Below, piece by piece: positions 27,051-36,696 of a DNA stretch of 64,000 nucleotides. The stretch is from Acidobacteriota bacterium (GTDB taxonomy: Bacteria; Acidobacteriota; Terriglobia; Terriglobales; Acidobacteriaceae). The notes under the pieces were generated by a model. That model ran no database searches. It was not told the origin of the DNA and was given only the letters and a program-made list of their open reading frames with translations. The stretch spans positions 1 through 64,000 of the forward strand of contig JAKAJO010000006.1 in the NCBI GenBank assembly GCA_021813745.1, written 5' to 3'. The position numbers and the translations under genes were made by a program. Positions within the stretch are counted from its first letter, which is position 1, and each line of letters begins with the position of its first letter.

Positions 27051-29174
27051 ATGAATCAGCTTGAACATGCGGCCTCATCGTATCTGCGTTCCGCGCGACA
27101 TCAGCCCGTTCACTGGCATGCGTGGGGGACAACAGCTTTTGCGCGTGCACTGTCCGAGGATAAGCCAATTCTGCTGGACATTGGCGCGGTGTGGTGTCAC
27201 TGGTGTCACGTCATGGATCGGGAGTCTTATGAAGACGAGGAGATTGCCCGGATCATCAACCAGCAGTATGTCGCGATCAAGGTGGATCGCGATGAGCGTC
27301 CGGATGTGGATGCGCGCTATCAGGCGGCGGTGTCGGCGATCAGCGGGCAGGGCGGATGGCCTTTGACGGCATTCCTGACACCGGATGGGCGGCCTTACTT
27401 TGGGGGGACCTATTTCCCGCGAGATGATCGCTACGGTCGTCCCGGTTTTGGCCGGGTACTGCTAACAATGGCGCAGGTATGGCGCGAGCGGCGCGAAGAG
27501 GCGCTGGAGTCGGCGTCGAGCGTGATGGCTGCGATTGAGCAGAACGAGAGCTTCTCATCGCGCGGAAATGCAGTGACCCGCGCACTGACAGAGAAGATCG
27601 CGAAGTCGGCGCTGGCGATGTTTGATCCGCACCATGGTGGTTTTGGGTCGCAGCCAAAATTTCCGCATCCCGCTGCTTTGGATTTGCTGCTCCATCTGGC
27701 GGGCCACGATGGAAACAAGCAAGCACGCGAAGCGGTCCGGGTGACCCTGGACAAGATGGCGCACGGAGGCGTGTACGACCAGCTTGCAGGAGGATTTCAC
27801 CGTTACAGCGTGGACGAACGGTGGGTGGTTCCGCATTTCGAAAAAATGTTGTACGACAACACGGAACTGCTACGGAATTATGTGCATGGATTCCAGAGCG
27901 ATGTGCGGGAGGATTTTCGGCAAACGGCGTTGGAGATTATCGGCTGGCTCGATGGGACGTTGACGAATCGGGAGCAGGGTGGTTTCTACGCTTCGCAAGA
28001 CGCCGATATCAACCTTGAGGATGACGGGGACTACTTTACCTGGACCCTGGATGAGGCTCGTGCGGTACTGACACCGGAGGAACTGGATGCAGCCGCGCGG
28101 TATTACGACATCGGGGAACTGGGCGACATGCATCACAACCCTGCAAAGAACGTATTGCACCGCAAATATGCCGTGGCCGATCTGGCCGAGGATATGGGCA
28201 GAACCACGGAGGAATTCAAGGGGATACTGACTGCGGCGCGGCGGAAACTTCTGCAGGCGCGCTTGCTGAGGCCAACGCCCTTTGTTGATCGGACGCTTTA
28301 CACGGGCTGGAATGCGATGGCTGTGACTTCCTATCTGGAAGCGGCGCGGGTGCTGCGGATGAGCGAGCCGCGAGATTTCGCCGTGAAGACGCTGAACCGG
28401 CTTTTGGCGGAGGCGTGGGATGGTGGCAGCATGCTGTATCGGGTGATCGCGTATCACGACGGGGCACCGCCAGCGGAAAAGGTTGAGGCAAACCTGGACG
28501 ATTATGCATTTACGGTTCATGCCTGTATGGATGGCTGGCTGGCAACGGGAGACATGCGCTTTTACAATGCGGCGCGGAAGCTGGCTGATGCGATGATCGA
28601 GCGATTTTATGACCGCACAGCTGGAGCGTTTTTTGATACCGCAACAAAGCAGAATGGAGCTGCGCCGCTCGGCGCATTAAGCGCGCGACGCAAACCTCTG
28701 CAGGATTCGCCGACGCCGGGGGGAAATCCGACCGCAGCCGCAGCGCTTTTGCGGCTAGAGAGTTTGAGCGGGAATCGCACGTATCGTGAGATTGCCGAGG
28801 ACACCTTGGAGTCATTCGCGGGTATCGTGGAGCATTTTGGACTGTATGCCGGGAGCTACGGGCTTGCATTGGAGCGCCTGTTGCTGGATCCGGTGGAAGT
28901 CGTGGTGGTGGGGTCTGGAATTGAGGCGGATCAACTGGAGGCGCTTGCGATGGCAGGGTTTTCGGTCAACAAGACGGTCATCCGACTGACGCCTCAACAA
29001 GTGCAAGCCGGGCAGCTTCCCGAGGCTTTGGCGGAAACCGTCCTGCAAGTGCCGATGCAAGCGAGGCCAGATGCATGGGTGCTGGTGTGCAAGGGGCGTT
29101 CCTGTTTGCCGCCGATTGCGGATGCAGAGGGGCTGCTGCGGGCCCTCGCCGCATCGAGCGGCGAAGGCGCATGA
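27051..29174 (+). CDS. YyaL/SSP411-like protein: thioredoxin-like domain plus (alpha/alpha)6 barrel
   Basis: A 707-residue protein of the DUF255 family, related to spermatogenesis-associated protein 20. The N-terminal domain (about 1-165) begins with a typical HAASSYLRSARHQPVHW and carries Cys49-His-Trp-Cys52 in GAVWCHWCHVMDRESY, a thioredoxin-like CxxC. The rest resembles six-hairpin glycosidase or epimerase folds (GGVYDQLAGGFHRYSVDERWVVPHFEKMLYDN). No signal peptide, so probably cytoplasmic. Function is unknown. An in-frame ATG at 27018 is possible. Its stop is one base from that of the convergent MscS gene. Confidence 0.9.
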   Translation: MNQLEHAASSYLRSARHQPVHWHAWGTTAFARALSEDKPILLDIGAVWCHWCHVMDRESYEDEEIARIINQQYVAIKVDRDERPDVDARYQAAVSAISGQGGWPLTAFLTPDGRPYFGGTYFPRDDRYGRPGFGRVLLTMAQVWRERREEALESASSVMAAIEQNESFSSRGNAVTRALTEKIAKSALAMFDPHHGGFGSQPKFPHPAALDLLLHLAGHDGNKQAREAVRVTLDKMAHGGVYDQLAGGFHRYSVDERWVVPHFEKMLYDNTELLRNYVHGFQSDVREDFRQTALEIIGWLDGTLTNREQGGFYASQDADINLEDDGDYFTWTLDEARAVLTPEELDAAARYYDIGELGDMHHNPAKNVLHRKYAVADLAEDMGRTTEEFKGILTAARRKLLQARLLRPTPFVDRTLYTGWNAMAVTSYLEAARVLRMSEPRDFAVKTLNRLLAEAWDGGSMLYRVIAYHDGAPPAEKVEANLDDYAFTVHACMDGWLATGDMRFYNAARKLADAMIERFYDRTAGAFFDTATKQNGAAPLGALSARRKPLQDSPTPGGNPTAAAALLRLESLSGNRTYREIAEDTLESFAGIVEHFGLYAGSYGLALERLLLDPVEVVVVGSGIEADQLEALAMAGFSVNKTVIRLTPQQVQAGQLPEALAETVLQVPMQARPDAWVLVCKGRSCLPPIADAEGLLRALAASSGEGA

Positions 29175-29175
29175 G

Positions 29176-30177
29176 TTATTCCCCGGTGAATGGATTGCTT
29201 TCTGGAGCTTTGCTGGCCGTGGGATCGTGCCGGGCGGGAGCCTCCTTCGAAAGGCTGCGGACGATGTTGCTGGCGCCGTCCAGTGTTTTGTTGAAGACAC
29301 GATAGGGGTCGCCTGGCAGCAGATTCTTTTCCTCGAGTGCGAGACGGACACGGCGCCGGAATTCACGAACTGGGGCAAACTGTCGGGTTGCACGCGTTTT
29401 GAAGACGACAGGGAAGATCATCTCCGAGCCTTTGACGGCGTCGACTCCCAGGATTTGCGGGTCGGCAATGAAATCATCACGAAAAGCCTCATTATTACGA
29501 ACGTCCATGGCGATCTGCCGGAGAAGTGCGAGGACGGAGTCGGGATTGGCGGAGTAGTCGACACTGACGTTGATGGTGGCGACGGAGTAGTCGATGCTTT
29601 GGTTGGCGACGGTCGTGATTTGCGAGTTGGGGATGACATAGAGAGTTCCGTCGAAGTCTCGTACGGTGGTTCGTCGTAAGGTCATGCTTTCGACGACTCC
29701 TCCGACGCCGGCTACCCGTACGGTATCTCCAACGTTGAATTGGTCTTCAATCAGGATGAGAACGCCGTTCAGCATGTCACGGACGATGTTTTGGGCGGCG
29801 AGGCCGATGGCGACCCCGACGACACCTGCTGAGGCCAGCAAGGGAGCCATGTCGACGCCCACAGCGTCGAGGAACTGCATGCCCGCAATGGCGGCAATGA
29901 CGGCCAGGCCGGTGGTGCGGATGACGCCGGCGAGGGTCTTGACCTGACCAATGCGGGCGGGGCCTGCTGCATGCTGTTCGGCAACGTAGACCATTCGTGC
30001 TGTGAATGCGCGGAGTAACCGATTGAGAATAAAAGCGATAATTGCCACCATGATGAGGTGTGGCAACTTGACGTGGAGGAACTCCTGCGTGTCGTCTATC
30101 CACTCATCCAGCACCTTGCCCATGAATTGCCCGCGGGTAAGCCATGCCGTGCCGGCTGCAAGTAAAAAGGGATGCAT
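29176..30177 (-). CDS. Small-conductance mechanosensitive channel (MscS family)
   Basis: A 333-residue inner-membrane channel that opens on hypo-osmotic shock. There are three predicted transmembrane segments (about 40-60, 85-103, 110-140). The pore helix and domain start read LLASAGVVGVAIGLAAQNIVRDMLNG, followed by the beta domain signature EDQFNVGDTVRVAGVGGVVE and IPNSQITTVANQS. The C-terminal domain continues to about 290, with a short polar tail. ATG at 30177 has AGGAG six bases upstream. The gene diverges from the triplet of exported proteins, with about 120 bases between them. Confidence 0.92.
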   Translation of the reverse strand: MHPFLLAAGTAWLTRGQFMGKVLDEWIDDTQEFLHVKLPHLIMVAIIAFILNRLLRAFTARMVYVAEQHAAGPARIGQVKTLAGVIRTTGLAVIAAIAGMQFLDAVGVDMAPLLASAGVVGVAIGLAAQNIVRDMLNGVLILIEDQFNVGDTVRVAGVGGVVESMTLRRTTVRDFDGTLYVIPNSQITTVANQSIDYSVATINVSVDYSANPDSVLALLRQIAMDVRNNEAFRDDFIADPQILGVDAVKGSEMIFPVVFKTRATRQFAPVREFRRRVRLALEEKNLLPGDPYRVFNKTLDGASNIVRSLSKEAPARHDPTASKAPESNPFTGE

Positions 30178-30300
30178 CGCAATCTCCTGCTTTCTAGACT
30201 AGACTGTGCGCAGACAGCTTCGGGGCAGATTCAATCCGAGATCCCCAGGATTGAGAAATTACCCCGGACGTGAGGGAAGTGCAGGCCGCAGGAGGTGCGC

Positions 30301-30765
30301 ATGGCTTTCCATCGCAAAGGCAGACTCATCTGTCGAATCGCCAGGTTTCCCCGCCGTTTTCGCGAATCAATGATACGAAGGACAATGTTGCTGTCATGGA
30401 CGGCGTTGATGCTCTTGCTGTCCAGTGCATGCTGGGTCGCATGCCAGACAGCGTCCGCGCCATCCGCACAGCACGAGACGAGCGGTATCTCCGTTGTTCC
30501 GGGTTCGGTAGCGAAGGGCAATCCCGCAGCCGCGACAACACATGCACCTCCGCAAAAGCCACTTGGCCCGGCAGAGAGTCCTCACCGGCAAAAGATGGTG
30601 GCAGAAAGCGCGCAGATGCTGAGCTTGGCTGTCGCCCTAAAGGCTGCCGTGGATAAGACCAATAAGGACACGCTGTCGTTGAATGTGATTCGTCGTGCGA
30701 ATGAACTGGAAAGGCTTGCTCACAACATGAAGGAGGAGCTGCGACAAGCGGGAGGGCTGCGCTAA
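30301..30765 (+). CDS. Exported helical-tail protein, paralogue 1 of 3
   Basis: A 154-residue protein with a basic N-terminal stretch (about 25 residues with nine Arg) then a hydrophobic helix (LLSWTALMLLLSSACWVAC), a Pro/Ala/Gln-rich linker, and a C-terminal helical domain of about 55 residues: SAQMLSLAVALKAAVDKT, then LSLNVIRRANELERLAHNMKE. The ATG at 30301 has GGAGG five bases upstream. The Cys near the end of the hydrophobic helix could be a lipid attachment site but fits the lipobox poorly. It belongs to a family widespread, as I recall, in acidobacteria, of unknown role. Confidence 0.75.
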   Translation: MAFHRKGRLICRIARFPRRFRESMIRRTMLLSWTALMLLLSSACWVACQTASAPSAQHETSGISVVPGSVAKGNPAAATTHAPPQKPLGPAESPHRQKMVAESAQMLSLAVALKAAVDKTNKDTLSLNVIRRANELERLAHNMKEELRQAGGLR

Positions 30766-30872
30766 AGGAGCCCACGAGGGCCAAAGAAGAAGGTGCGAGC
30801 TGCTTGCACTTATTCCAGTCGGAGCGGACCTTTCGATTTGCAAGGTTTGAAGGTGACCGCGTGGAGGTCGCA

Positions 30873-31340
30873 ATGAAATTCAGCTGGCTTCAATTTAAGA
30901 CCATAGTGGCGGGGCAGGGGTTGATTCCGAGGAAACGTGAGAGCACCTCCAGACGAGCGATCATGTTTGCCGTCGGCACGCTGATGCTGCTGGTTGCTCT
31001 CCCTGTTTGTGCGCAGGGTGGCCAGACGGCCAACGGTCCACCAAAGCCTGTTGGATACGTGCTGCCAGAAGCAAATCGCCCGCCCGATGCGAACGACCGG
31101 ATGGTGATGCAGCAAGAGCATCAGAAGGCTGAAGACTTCGAAAGAGTGAATGCAGCACGGCTTCGCCAAATCAACGATGAAAGCAATAAGTTGCTAATTC
31201 TGGCACGGGATCTCAAGGCCAAGGTGGATTTGGCTGGGACGAAGCCGCTTCCACCGGAGCTGATCAAGGAAGCGGAGGTGATCGAGTTGCTGGCCCATGA
31301 TGTACAGCAAAAGATGAAGGTGACCGTGGGTGGGGGCTAG
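30873..31340 (+). CDS. Exported helical-tail protein, paralogue 2 of 3
   Basis: A 155-residue protein. GGAGG lies five bases before the ATG at 30873. The basic N-terminus (IPRKRESTSRR) is followed by a signal helix ending in ALPVCAQG (cleavage probably after CAQ or VCA), a Pro-rich linker with PPDANDRMVMQQEHQKAEDFERVNAARLRQ, and the helical tail SNKLLILARDLKAKVDLAG ... LPPELIKEAEVIELLAHDVQQKM. The tail aligns with the neighbouring proteins position by position (LLxLAxxLKAxVD, IxxLAHxVxxxM). Confidence 0.75.
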   Translation: MKFSWLQFKTIVAGQGLIPRKRESTSRRAIMFAVGTLMLLVALPVCAQGGQTANGPPKPVGYVLPEANRPPDANDRMVMQQEHQKAEDFERVNAARLRQINDESNKLLILARDLKAKVDLAGTKPLPPELIKEAEVIELLAHDVQQKMKVTVGGG

Positions 31341-31393
31341 GAAGGATGCGATTTTTTGTGAGCCTTCAAGGGTGTGTTTTTGAGGCAGGAGAG

Positions 31394-31849
31394 ATGGTTT
31401 TGTCCAAAGCTGAAAGTGGCGGCTGTCGCTTCTGCTTAGTTGTGCGCTCGTTGATGGTCTTGTGCTTGCTGAGCGAGGGTCTGCTCTTTTGTCCAATCCC
31501 TGCGCGAGCACAACAGCCATCAGGAAGGCCTCCGATCATGGGCAGAATGGGCTACCCGAGCAATGACATCCCTTCCACGGATCCTGTGCTTCGGGAAAAG
31601 CAGGTGCGAGCGTTGAATGAGCAGCGGCAGAAGCAGTTGGTGTCGGATACCGAGAAGCTGCTGGAACTGGCGCGTGAGTTGAACGCATCCATTGGAGCGA
31701 GTCCGGATGCGTCGGTGACCGCCGACCAGCTCCGAACGATCGAGCGGATTGAAAGGCTGGCGAGAAGCGTGAAGGACAAGATGAGCTTCAGCATTGTGGA
31801 TGGGCTCCCACCACAGGTTCCGGATGCAACAAGGCCTCCGTTTCCATAA
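31394..31849 (+). CDS. Exported helical-tail protein, paralogue 3 of 3
   Basis: A 151-residue protein from the ATG at 31394, which has a purine-rich ribosome site (GAGGCAGGAG) upstream; an ATG at 31346 lies directly against its own GGAAGG and is less likely. Signal-like helix [18 protein letters not shown] ending ARAQQ, then a linker with [19 protein letters not shown] and the tail [17 protein letters not shown] ... [22 protein letters not shown]. It ends with a short Pro-rich peptide. It is third in a same-strand row with gaps of about 50-110 bases, and may share a transcript with the E1 gene downstream. Confidence 0.74.
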   Translation: MVLSKAESGGCRFCLVVRSLMVLCLLSEGLLFCPIPARAQQPSGRPPIMGRMGYPSNDIPSTDPVLREKQVRALNEQRQKQLVSDTEKLLELARELNASIGASPDASVTADQLRTIERIERLARSVKDKMSFSIVDGLPPQVPDATRPPFP

Positions 31850-31944
31850 GGCGAACCAGAGAGAGCTTGACGCATGGCCTGGGAGTTGATTGCTACAATC
31901 ATGGATGGTCCGAACCAGAGTGCGGGTGTTTGGGAGACAAACGA

Positions 31945-34113
31945 ATGGGAGCTGCGGTTTCCAGTGCATGCAAGCCTAAAGATGGTGCCGGGCTGGCTGC
32001 CGAACAATTAATCGAAATCTACAGATTGATGTATCTTTCGCGCCGTATTGACGATCGCGAAATTATGCTGAAGCGGCAGCAGAAAATCTTCTTTCAGATT
32101 TCCGGAGCGGGCCACGAAGCATTGCAGGTGGCGGCGGCACTGGCGCTCAAACCAGGTTATGACTGGTTTTTCCCTTACTATCGAGACCGCGCGCTTTGCC
32201 TGGCGCTTGGTGTCTCGCCGTATCAGATGTTTTTGCAAGCGGTGGGATCTGCGGAGGACTCAGCCAGTGGCGGACGACAGATGCCAACACACTGGAGCAG
32301 TACGCGGCTGCACATTGTGAGCACTTCTTCTTCGACGGCGACCCAGGTTCTGCATGCGGTGGGGTGTGCGGAAGCAGGGCGGTATTTCAGCCGGCATCCG
32401 GAAGCGGCTGTCAAGGCAAACGGGGATTATCGGGCATTTCACGAGGTGCAGTTTCATGCGGACGAAGTGGTCCTGGCCACGATTGGTGAAGGGTCCACTT
32501 CCCAAGGAGAGTTCTGGGAGGCACTGAGCGCGGCGTCGAACAAAAAGCTGCCGGTTATCTTCTGCGTGGAGGATAACGGATATGCAATCAGTGTTCCGGT
32601 GGAAGTAAATACCCCCGGTGGAAACATTTCGCGACTGGTGGCTAATTTTCCGAATTTCTTTTTTGCGGAAGTGGACGGGACGGATCCGGAAGCATCGCTT
32701 CAGGCATTTGAGGCTGCGGCGGCTCACTGCAGAGCTGGTCTTGGGCCCGCCTTTATCCACGGGCATTGCATTCGGCCTTACTCGCACTCCCTTTCGGATG
32801 ACGACAAGCTTTATCGCTCCGCGGCGGAACGTGAGGCGGATGCCCTCCGTGACCCACTGACCCAAATGCAAACGCGGCTGCTACGCGAAGGGATTCTGAC
32901 TGCGGAACAGATTGCCGAATTGGAACAGGCTGCGGATCGAGAAGCGGCCGAGGCCGCAGAAAAGGCCTTAGGTGCTGCGTTGCCAGAGATCGCAAGTATT
33001 GGGCGGCATGTTTATTCGGAAGACCTGGATCCAGCCCACGCCGACTTCGCGACTGAGATACCGAAGGCGTCGAATGGCAAAGGCGGGGCGCCGAAGACAA
33101 TGGCGGACCTGATCAACGCGTGCCTGCACGATGAGATGAGGCGTGATCCGCGCATTGTGGTCTATGGCGAAGATGTGGCAGACGCGAGCCGCGAAACCGC
33201 CCTCACTGAGGTCAAGGGCAAGGGCGGCGTCTTCAAGCTGACAGCGGGGCTGCAAACAAGGTATGGCTCCGAGCGGGTTTTCAACTCTCAACTTGCCGAA
33301 GCCAATATTGTGGGCAGAGCCGTAGGGTATGCGGTGCGCGGCATGAAGCCGGTTGTAGAGATCCAGTTCTTCGATTACATCTGGCCGGCGATGCATCAAA
33401 TCCGCAATGAGCTGGCGCTCATGCGGTGGCGGTCAAATGGGGCATGGGCGGCGCCTGCCGTAATTCGTGTGCCAATCGGTGGATATCTGACGGGCGGAGC
33501 AATCTATCATTCGCAGTCTGGCGAGAGCATGTTTACGCATATCCCGGGTCTGCGCGTGGTCTTTCCGTCGAATGCGCTGGATGCGAATGGACTGCTGCGG
33601 ACGGCGATTCGATGTGATGATCCGGTATTGTTCCTGGAGCACAAGCGGCTTTATCGTGAGACCTATGGGCGGGCGGAATATCCGGGGCCGGATTTTGCCA
33701 TTCCGTTTGGCAAGGCGAAGATTGTGCGGCCGGGTAAGGATCTGACCCTGGTGACCTATGGCGCTGTGGTGCCGCGCGCACTGCAGGCTGCTGAACGCGC
33801 ACACCGTGAGAGCGGCATCGATACTGAGATTCTGGATCTGCGCACGCTCAATCCATATGACTGGGAGGCGATTGCGACCTCGGTGCACAAGACAAACCGT
33901 GTGATTGTGGCGCACGAGGACATGCTGAGCTGGGGCTATGGGGCAGAGATCGCAGCGCGTATTGCGGATGATCTCTTTGAGGATCTGGATGCGCCGGTGA
34001 AGCGTGTGGGATCGATGGACACGTTTGTGGCGTATCAGCCCTTGCTGGAGGATGCGATCCTTCCGCAGCCGGAGACCATTTTGAGGGCAATTCGAGAATT
34101 GCGCGCTTATTGA
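31945..34113 (+). CDS. 2-oxoacid dehydrogenase E1, alpha and beta subunits fused (branched-chain type)
   Basis: A 722-residue TPP-dependent E1 that decarboxylates a branched-chain 2-oxoacid or pyruvate and passes the acyl group to a lipoyl E2. The alpha half (about 20-345) has [28 protein letters not shown] and the TPP motif [14 protein letters not shown] with a downstream [10 protein letters not shown]. After a charged linker, the beta half (about 390-722) begins with [14 protein letters not shown] and contains [18 protein letters not shown] and [23 protein letters not shown] precedes the ATG at 31945. No E2 or E3 gene is within the window. The 3' end overlaps the convergent gmhB by seven bases. 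Confidence 0.93.
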   Translation: MGAAVSSACKPKDGAGLAAEQLIEIYRLMYLSRRIDDREIMLKRQQKIFFQISGAGHEALQVAAALALKPGYDWFFPYYRDRALCLALGVSPYQMFLQAVGSAEDSASGGRQMPTHWSSTRLHIVSTSSSTATQVLHAVGCAEAGRYFSRHPEAAVKANGDYRAFHEVQFHADEVVLATIGEGSTSQGEFWEALSAASNKKLPVIFCVEDNGYAISVPVEVNTPGGNISRLVANFPNFFFAEVDGTDPEASLQAFEAAAAHCRAGLGPAFIHGHCIRPYSHSLSDDDKLYRSAAEREADALRDPLTQMQTRLLREGILTAEQIAELEQAADREAAEAAEKALGAALPEIASIGRHVYSEDLDPAHADFATEIPKASNGKGGAPKTMADLINACLHDEMRRDPRIVVYGEDVADASRETALTEVKGKGGVFKLTAGLQTRYGSERVFNSQLAEANIVGRAVGYAVRGMKPVVEIQFFDYIWPAMHQIRNELALMRWRSNGAWAAPAVIRVPIGGYLTGGAIYHSQSGESMFTHIPGLRVVFPSNALDANGLLRTAIRCDDPVLFLEHKRLYRETYGRAEYPGPDFAIPFGKAKIVRPGKDLTLVTYGAVVPRALQAAERAHRESGIDTEILDLRTLNPYDWEAIATSVHKTNRVIVAHEDMLSWGYGAEIAARIADDLFEDLDAPVKRVGSMDTFVAYQPLLEDAILPQPETILRAIRELRAY

Positions 34114-34697
34114 CGTGAGCGGAGCAGCGCCGCGACGGCTTCAGTAAGCGAATGAAATTGAAGGTCGGCTAGCAACGCGGCTTGCTCCGAACCCGGCTTC
34201 TGGTGCCTGTTGTCTCCATTGATGAAGATACCTAACATGCCCGTATTTCGAGCGAACTCAATATCAGAAAGAGAATCGCCAACCATGGCGCTGGTGGCGG
34301 CGTCGATGTTTGCAAAATCGCGCTGAGCCTGGTGAAACATGCCGGGGCGCGGTTTTCGGCAATCACAGCCGGTCTGGTCATGGGGGCAGAAGTAGAAGCG
34401 GTCGATGTGTGCGCCGTGCGCCATGAGCAAATCATGAAAACGTGAGTGAATCTCTTCGACATCCTGTACGGTGTAGAGACCCCTGGCTATGCCGCGCTGG
34501 TTAGAGACCACGATGACGCGGATACCGGCTTCGTTCAAGCGGCGGATTGCTTCGACAACGCCGGGAAGGACTTCAAATTCACTCCACCGGGTCACGTATT
34601 TCCCCTCGGGCATTTTGCGATTGAGGACACCGTCGCGGTCGAGGAAGCACGTGCGGATGTGCGCGAAGCGCGATGCAGATGAATTCGAAAAATCCAT
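34107..34697 (-). CDS. gmhB: D,D-heptose 1,7-bisphosphate phosphatase (HAD-IIIA)
   Basis: A 196-residue cytoplasmic HAD phosphatase in ADP-heptose synthesis for the lipopolysaccharide core. Catalytic Asp20 and Asp22 are in [12 protein letters not shown]. The GmhB zinc loop is [14 protein letters not shown], and motif II/III is in [11 protein letters not shown] and [14 protein letters not shown]. The zinc loop separates it from histidinol phosphatases. It diverges from the MsbA-like exporter gene, matching an LPS theme. Confidence 0.9.
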   Translation of the reverse strand: MDFSNSSASRFAHIRTCFLDRDGVLNRKMPEGKYVTRWSEFEVLPGVVEAIRRLNEAGIRVIVVSNQRGIARGLYTVQDVEEIHSRFHDLLMAHGAHIDRFYFCPHDQTGCDCRKPRPGMFHQAQRDFANIDAATSAMVGDSLSDIEFARNTGMLGIFINGDNRHQKPGSEQAALLADLQFHSLTEAVAALLRSRQ

Positions 34698-34837
34698 GAG
34701 AACAGGATAGCAACGAGTGGCCGATGAATTGACGGCTGTTCGGATGGTCTCTCCTTATACAATACGGGGATGGATTGGCGCAGACAGCGCGCATGGATGA
34801 TGTGCGGGGCTTTCTCACGTAAGGCTGGCATGAAGGC

Positions 34838-36691
34838 ATGAAGCGATTTTTTCGGCTCGTTCGCTACGGGTTGCCGTATTGGCTGCAACTGCTGCCGGGC
34901 GTGCTGCTGCTGGCCTTGGTCGGACTGCTGGACAACTTCCGAGTCTTGCTCTTTCAGCCAATTTTTGACAAGGTGCTGGCGCCGAATGCGCCACCGGGCC
35001 CTATTCTTGTTGGAATTCCGCGGTTTCATCTGCAATTTGATTTGCGGATGATTGTTCCGCATTTCATGCACAATGCCTGGACGGTGGTGGCCTTTGCGCT
35101 GGTGGTTTCCACGGTCCTGAAGGGGATTTGCGATTACACGGGTACGTATCTGGTGAACTATGCCGGGTTTGGAACGATTACGGACCTGCGGAATCATCTC
35201 TATGAAGTCACGTTGCGCCGCTCATCGAGCTTCTTCCACAAGCATCCGACAGGAACGATTCTTTCCACGTTGATTAACGATGTGGACCGCGTTCAGAACG
35301 CTGTGAGTTCGGTAATCGGGCAGTTTCTTCAACAGTTTTTTACGTTTCTTGTCGGCCTGGCGCTGGTGATTTACATGGGCGGCGAATTGAGCTGGGCGCT
35401 GCTTCTGTTCGTTCCAGTGGTCATCACTTCGGCGCGTAAGATTGGCCGCGAGGTGAGGCAGCGCACGCGCACCGGCCAGGACAAGCTGGCTGAGATCCAG
35501 AACATCCTGCACGAGACGGTGACAGGCAATCGTATCGTGAAGGCTTTCAACACGGAACTGTGGGAGATTCTGCGCTTTAAAAGAGCCGCGACGCGGCTGT
35601 TTCGCGCCAACTTGCGCAGTGTGCGCATTCAATCAATCAGCTCACCATTGATGGATTCTATTGGAGCTGTGGCTATCGCAATTTTTCTCTTCATCGGGAG
35701 GAATGAGATTCTGCATGGGCGCATGACGATAGGCGTTTTTGCTGCTTTCATCATTCTGCTCTTTAAGCTTTACGATCCCGTGCGACGATTTGCATATTTC
35801 TATAACTCCTTTCAGCAGGCGATGGGAGCGTCGGCTTCGATCTTCGAGTTTTTCGATGCAGAAGATGATGTGAAGGAAGTGCCGCACGCGGCGTCCATCA
35901 AAAGCTTTCAAAGCGCGATCGAGTTTAAGGATGTAGGATTCGCTTATTCCAGCGAAGATGGTGAGCACGAGATTCTGCACAATGTGGATCTGACGGTTCG
36001 GTCGGGTGAGGTTTTGGCGCTCGTGGGACCAAGCGGTGCGGGAAAGTCAACGCTTGTGAATTTGATTCCGCGGTTTTTCGATGTGACCTCGGGGAGAATT
36101 TTGCTGGATGGCACAGACGTGCGCAAGTTGACACTCTCTTCACTGCGGAAGCAGATCGCTCAAGTAACGCAGGATACGATCCTGTTCAACGACACGGTAC
36201 GCCACAACATTGCCTACGGGGATCCTGATACCAAGATGACGCAGGTAGAGACGGCTGCTCGTAATGCACTGGCGCATGACTTTATTTTGAAGATGCCGCA
36301 AGGCTACGATACGGTGATTGGCGAAAAGGGCTTCAGACTATCAGGCGGCGAGCGGCAGCGGATTGCGATTGCACGAGCCATCCTGAAAAATGCGCCCATC
36401 CTGATTCTTGATGAGGCGACTTCTGCGCTGGACGCAGAGAGCGAATCCCTGGTGCAGGTGGCGCTGGCTAACCTGATGCAGGGGCGGACGGTGGTGGTGA
36501 TTGCTCATCGCCTAAGCACAATTCGGCGCGCTAATCGGATTGCGGTGTTGGAGGACGGCAGGATTACGGCGATAGGCCCGCACGAAGAGCTGCTGACTAC
36601 ATCGCCGACGTATCAGCGACTCTATCAACTACAATTCATCGATGCGCCGGATTCAGAAGAGCCGTTGATGTCATCTGACAGGCGGAAGTAG
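34838..36691 (+). CDS. ABC exporter, MsbA-like lipid flippase
   Basis: A 617-residue half transporter with a six-helix transmembrane domain (about 1-330) and an ATPase. Walker A is GPSGAGKST (about 399), the signature LSGGERQRIAIARAIL, Walker B ILILDEATSALD and the H-loop in VVIAHRLSTIRRA. It resembles MsbA, which flips lipid A-core across the inner membrane, though similar exporters carry drugs or other lipids. Neighbouring gmhB supports the lipid A reading. It ends five bases before yicC, so read-through into the housekeeping cluster is likely. Confidence 0.88.
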   Translation: MKRFFRLVRYGLPYWLQLLPGVLLLALVGLLDNFRVLLFQPIFDKVLAPNAPPGPILVGIPRFHLQFDLRMIVPHFMHNAWTVVAFALVVSTVLKGICDYTGTYLVNYAGFGTITDLRNHLYEVTLRRSSSFFHKHPTGTILSTLINDVDRVQNAVSSVIGQFLQQFFTFLVGLALVIYMGGELSWALLLFVPVVITSARKIGREVRQRTRTGQDKLAEIQNILHETVTGNRIVKAFNTELWEILRFKRAATRLFRANLRSVRIQSISSPLMDSIGAVAIAIFLFIGRNEILHGRMTIGVFAAFIILLFKLYDPVRRFAYFYNSFQQAMGASASIFEFFDAEDDVKEVPHAASIKSFQSAIEFKDVGFAYSSEDGEHEILHNVDLTVRSGEVLALVGPSGAGKSTLVNLIPRFFDVTSGRILLDGTDVRKLTLSSLRKQIAQVTQDTILFNDTVRHNIAYGDPDTKMTQVETAARNALAHDFILKMPQGYDTVIGEKGFRLSGGERQRIAIARAILKNAPILILDEATSALDAESESLVQVALANLMQGRTVVVIAHRLSTIRRANRIAVLEDGRITAIGPHEELLTTSPTYQRLYQLQFIDAPDSEEPLMSSDRRK

Positions 36692-36696
36692 GACGT

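Noticed and set aside
34729..34763. TTGACG ... TTATACAAT as the promoter of the MsbA-like gene
   Set aside because: The spacer would be about 20 bases, too long for a reliable sigma-70 pair.
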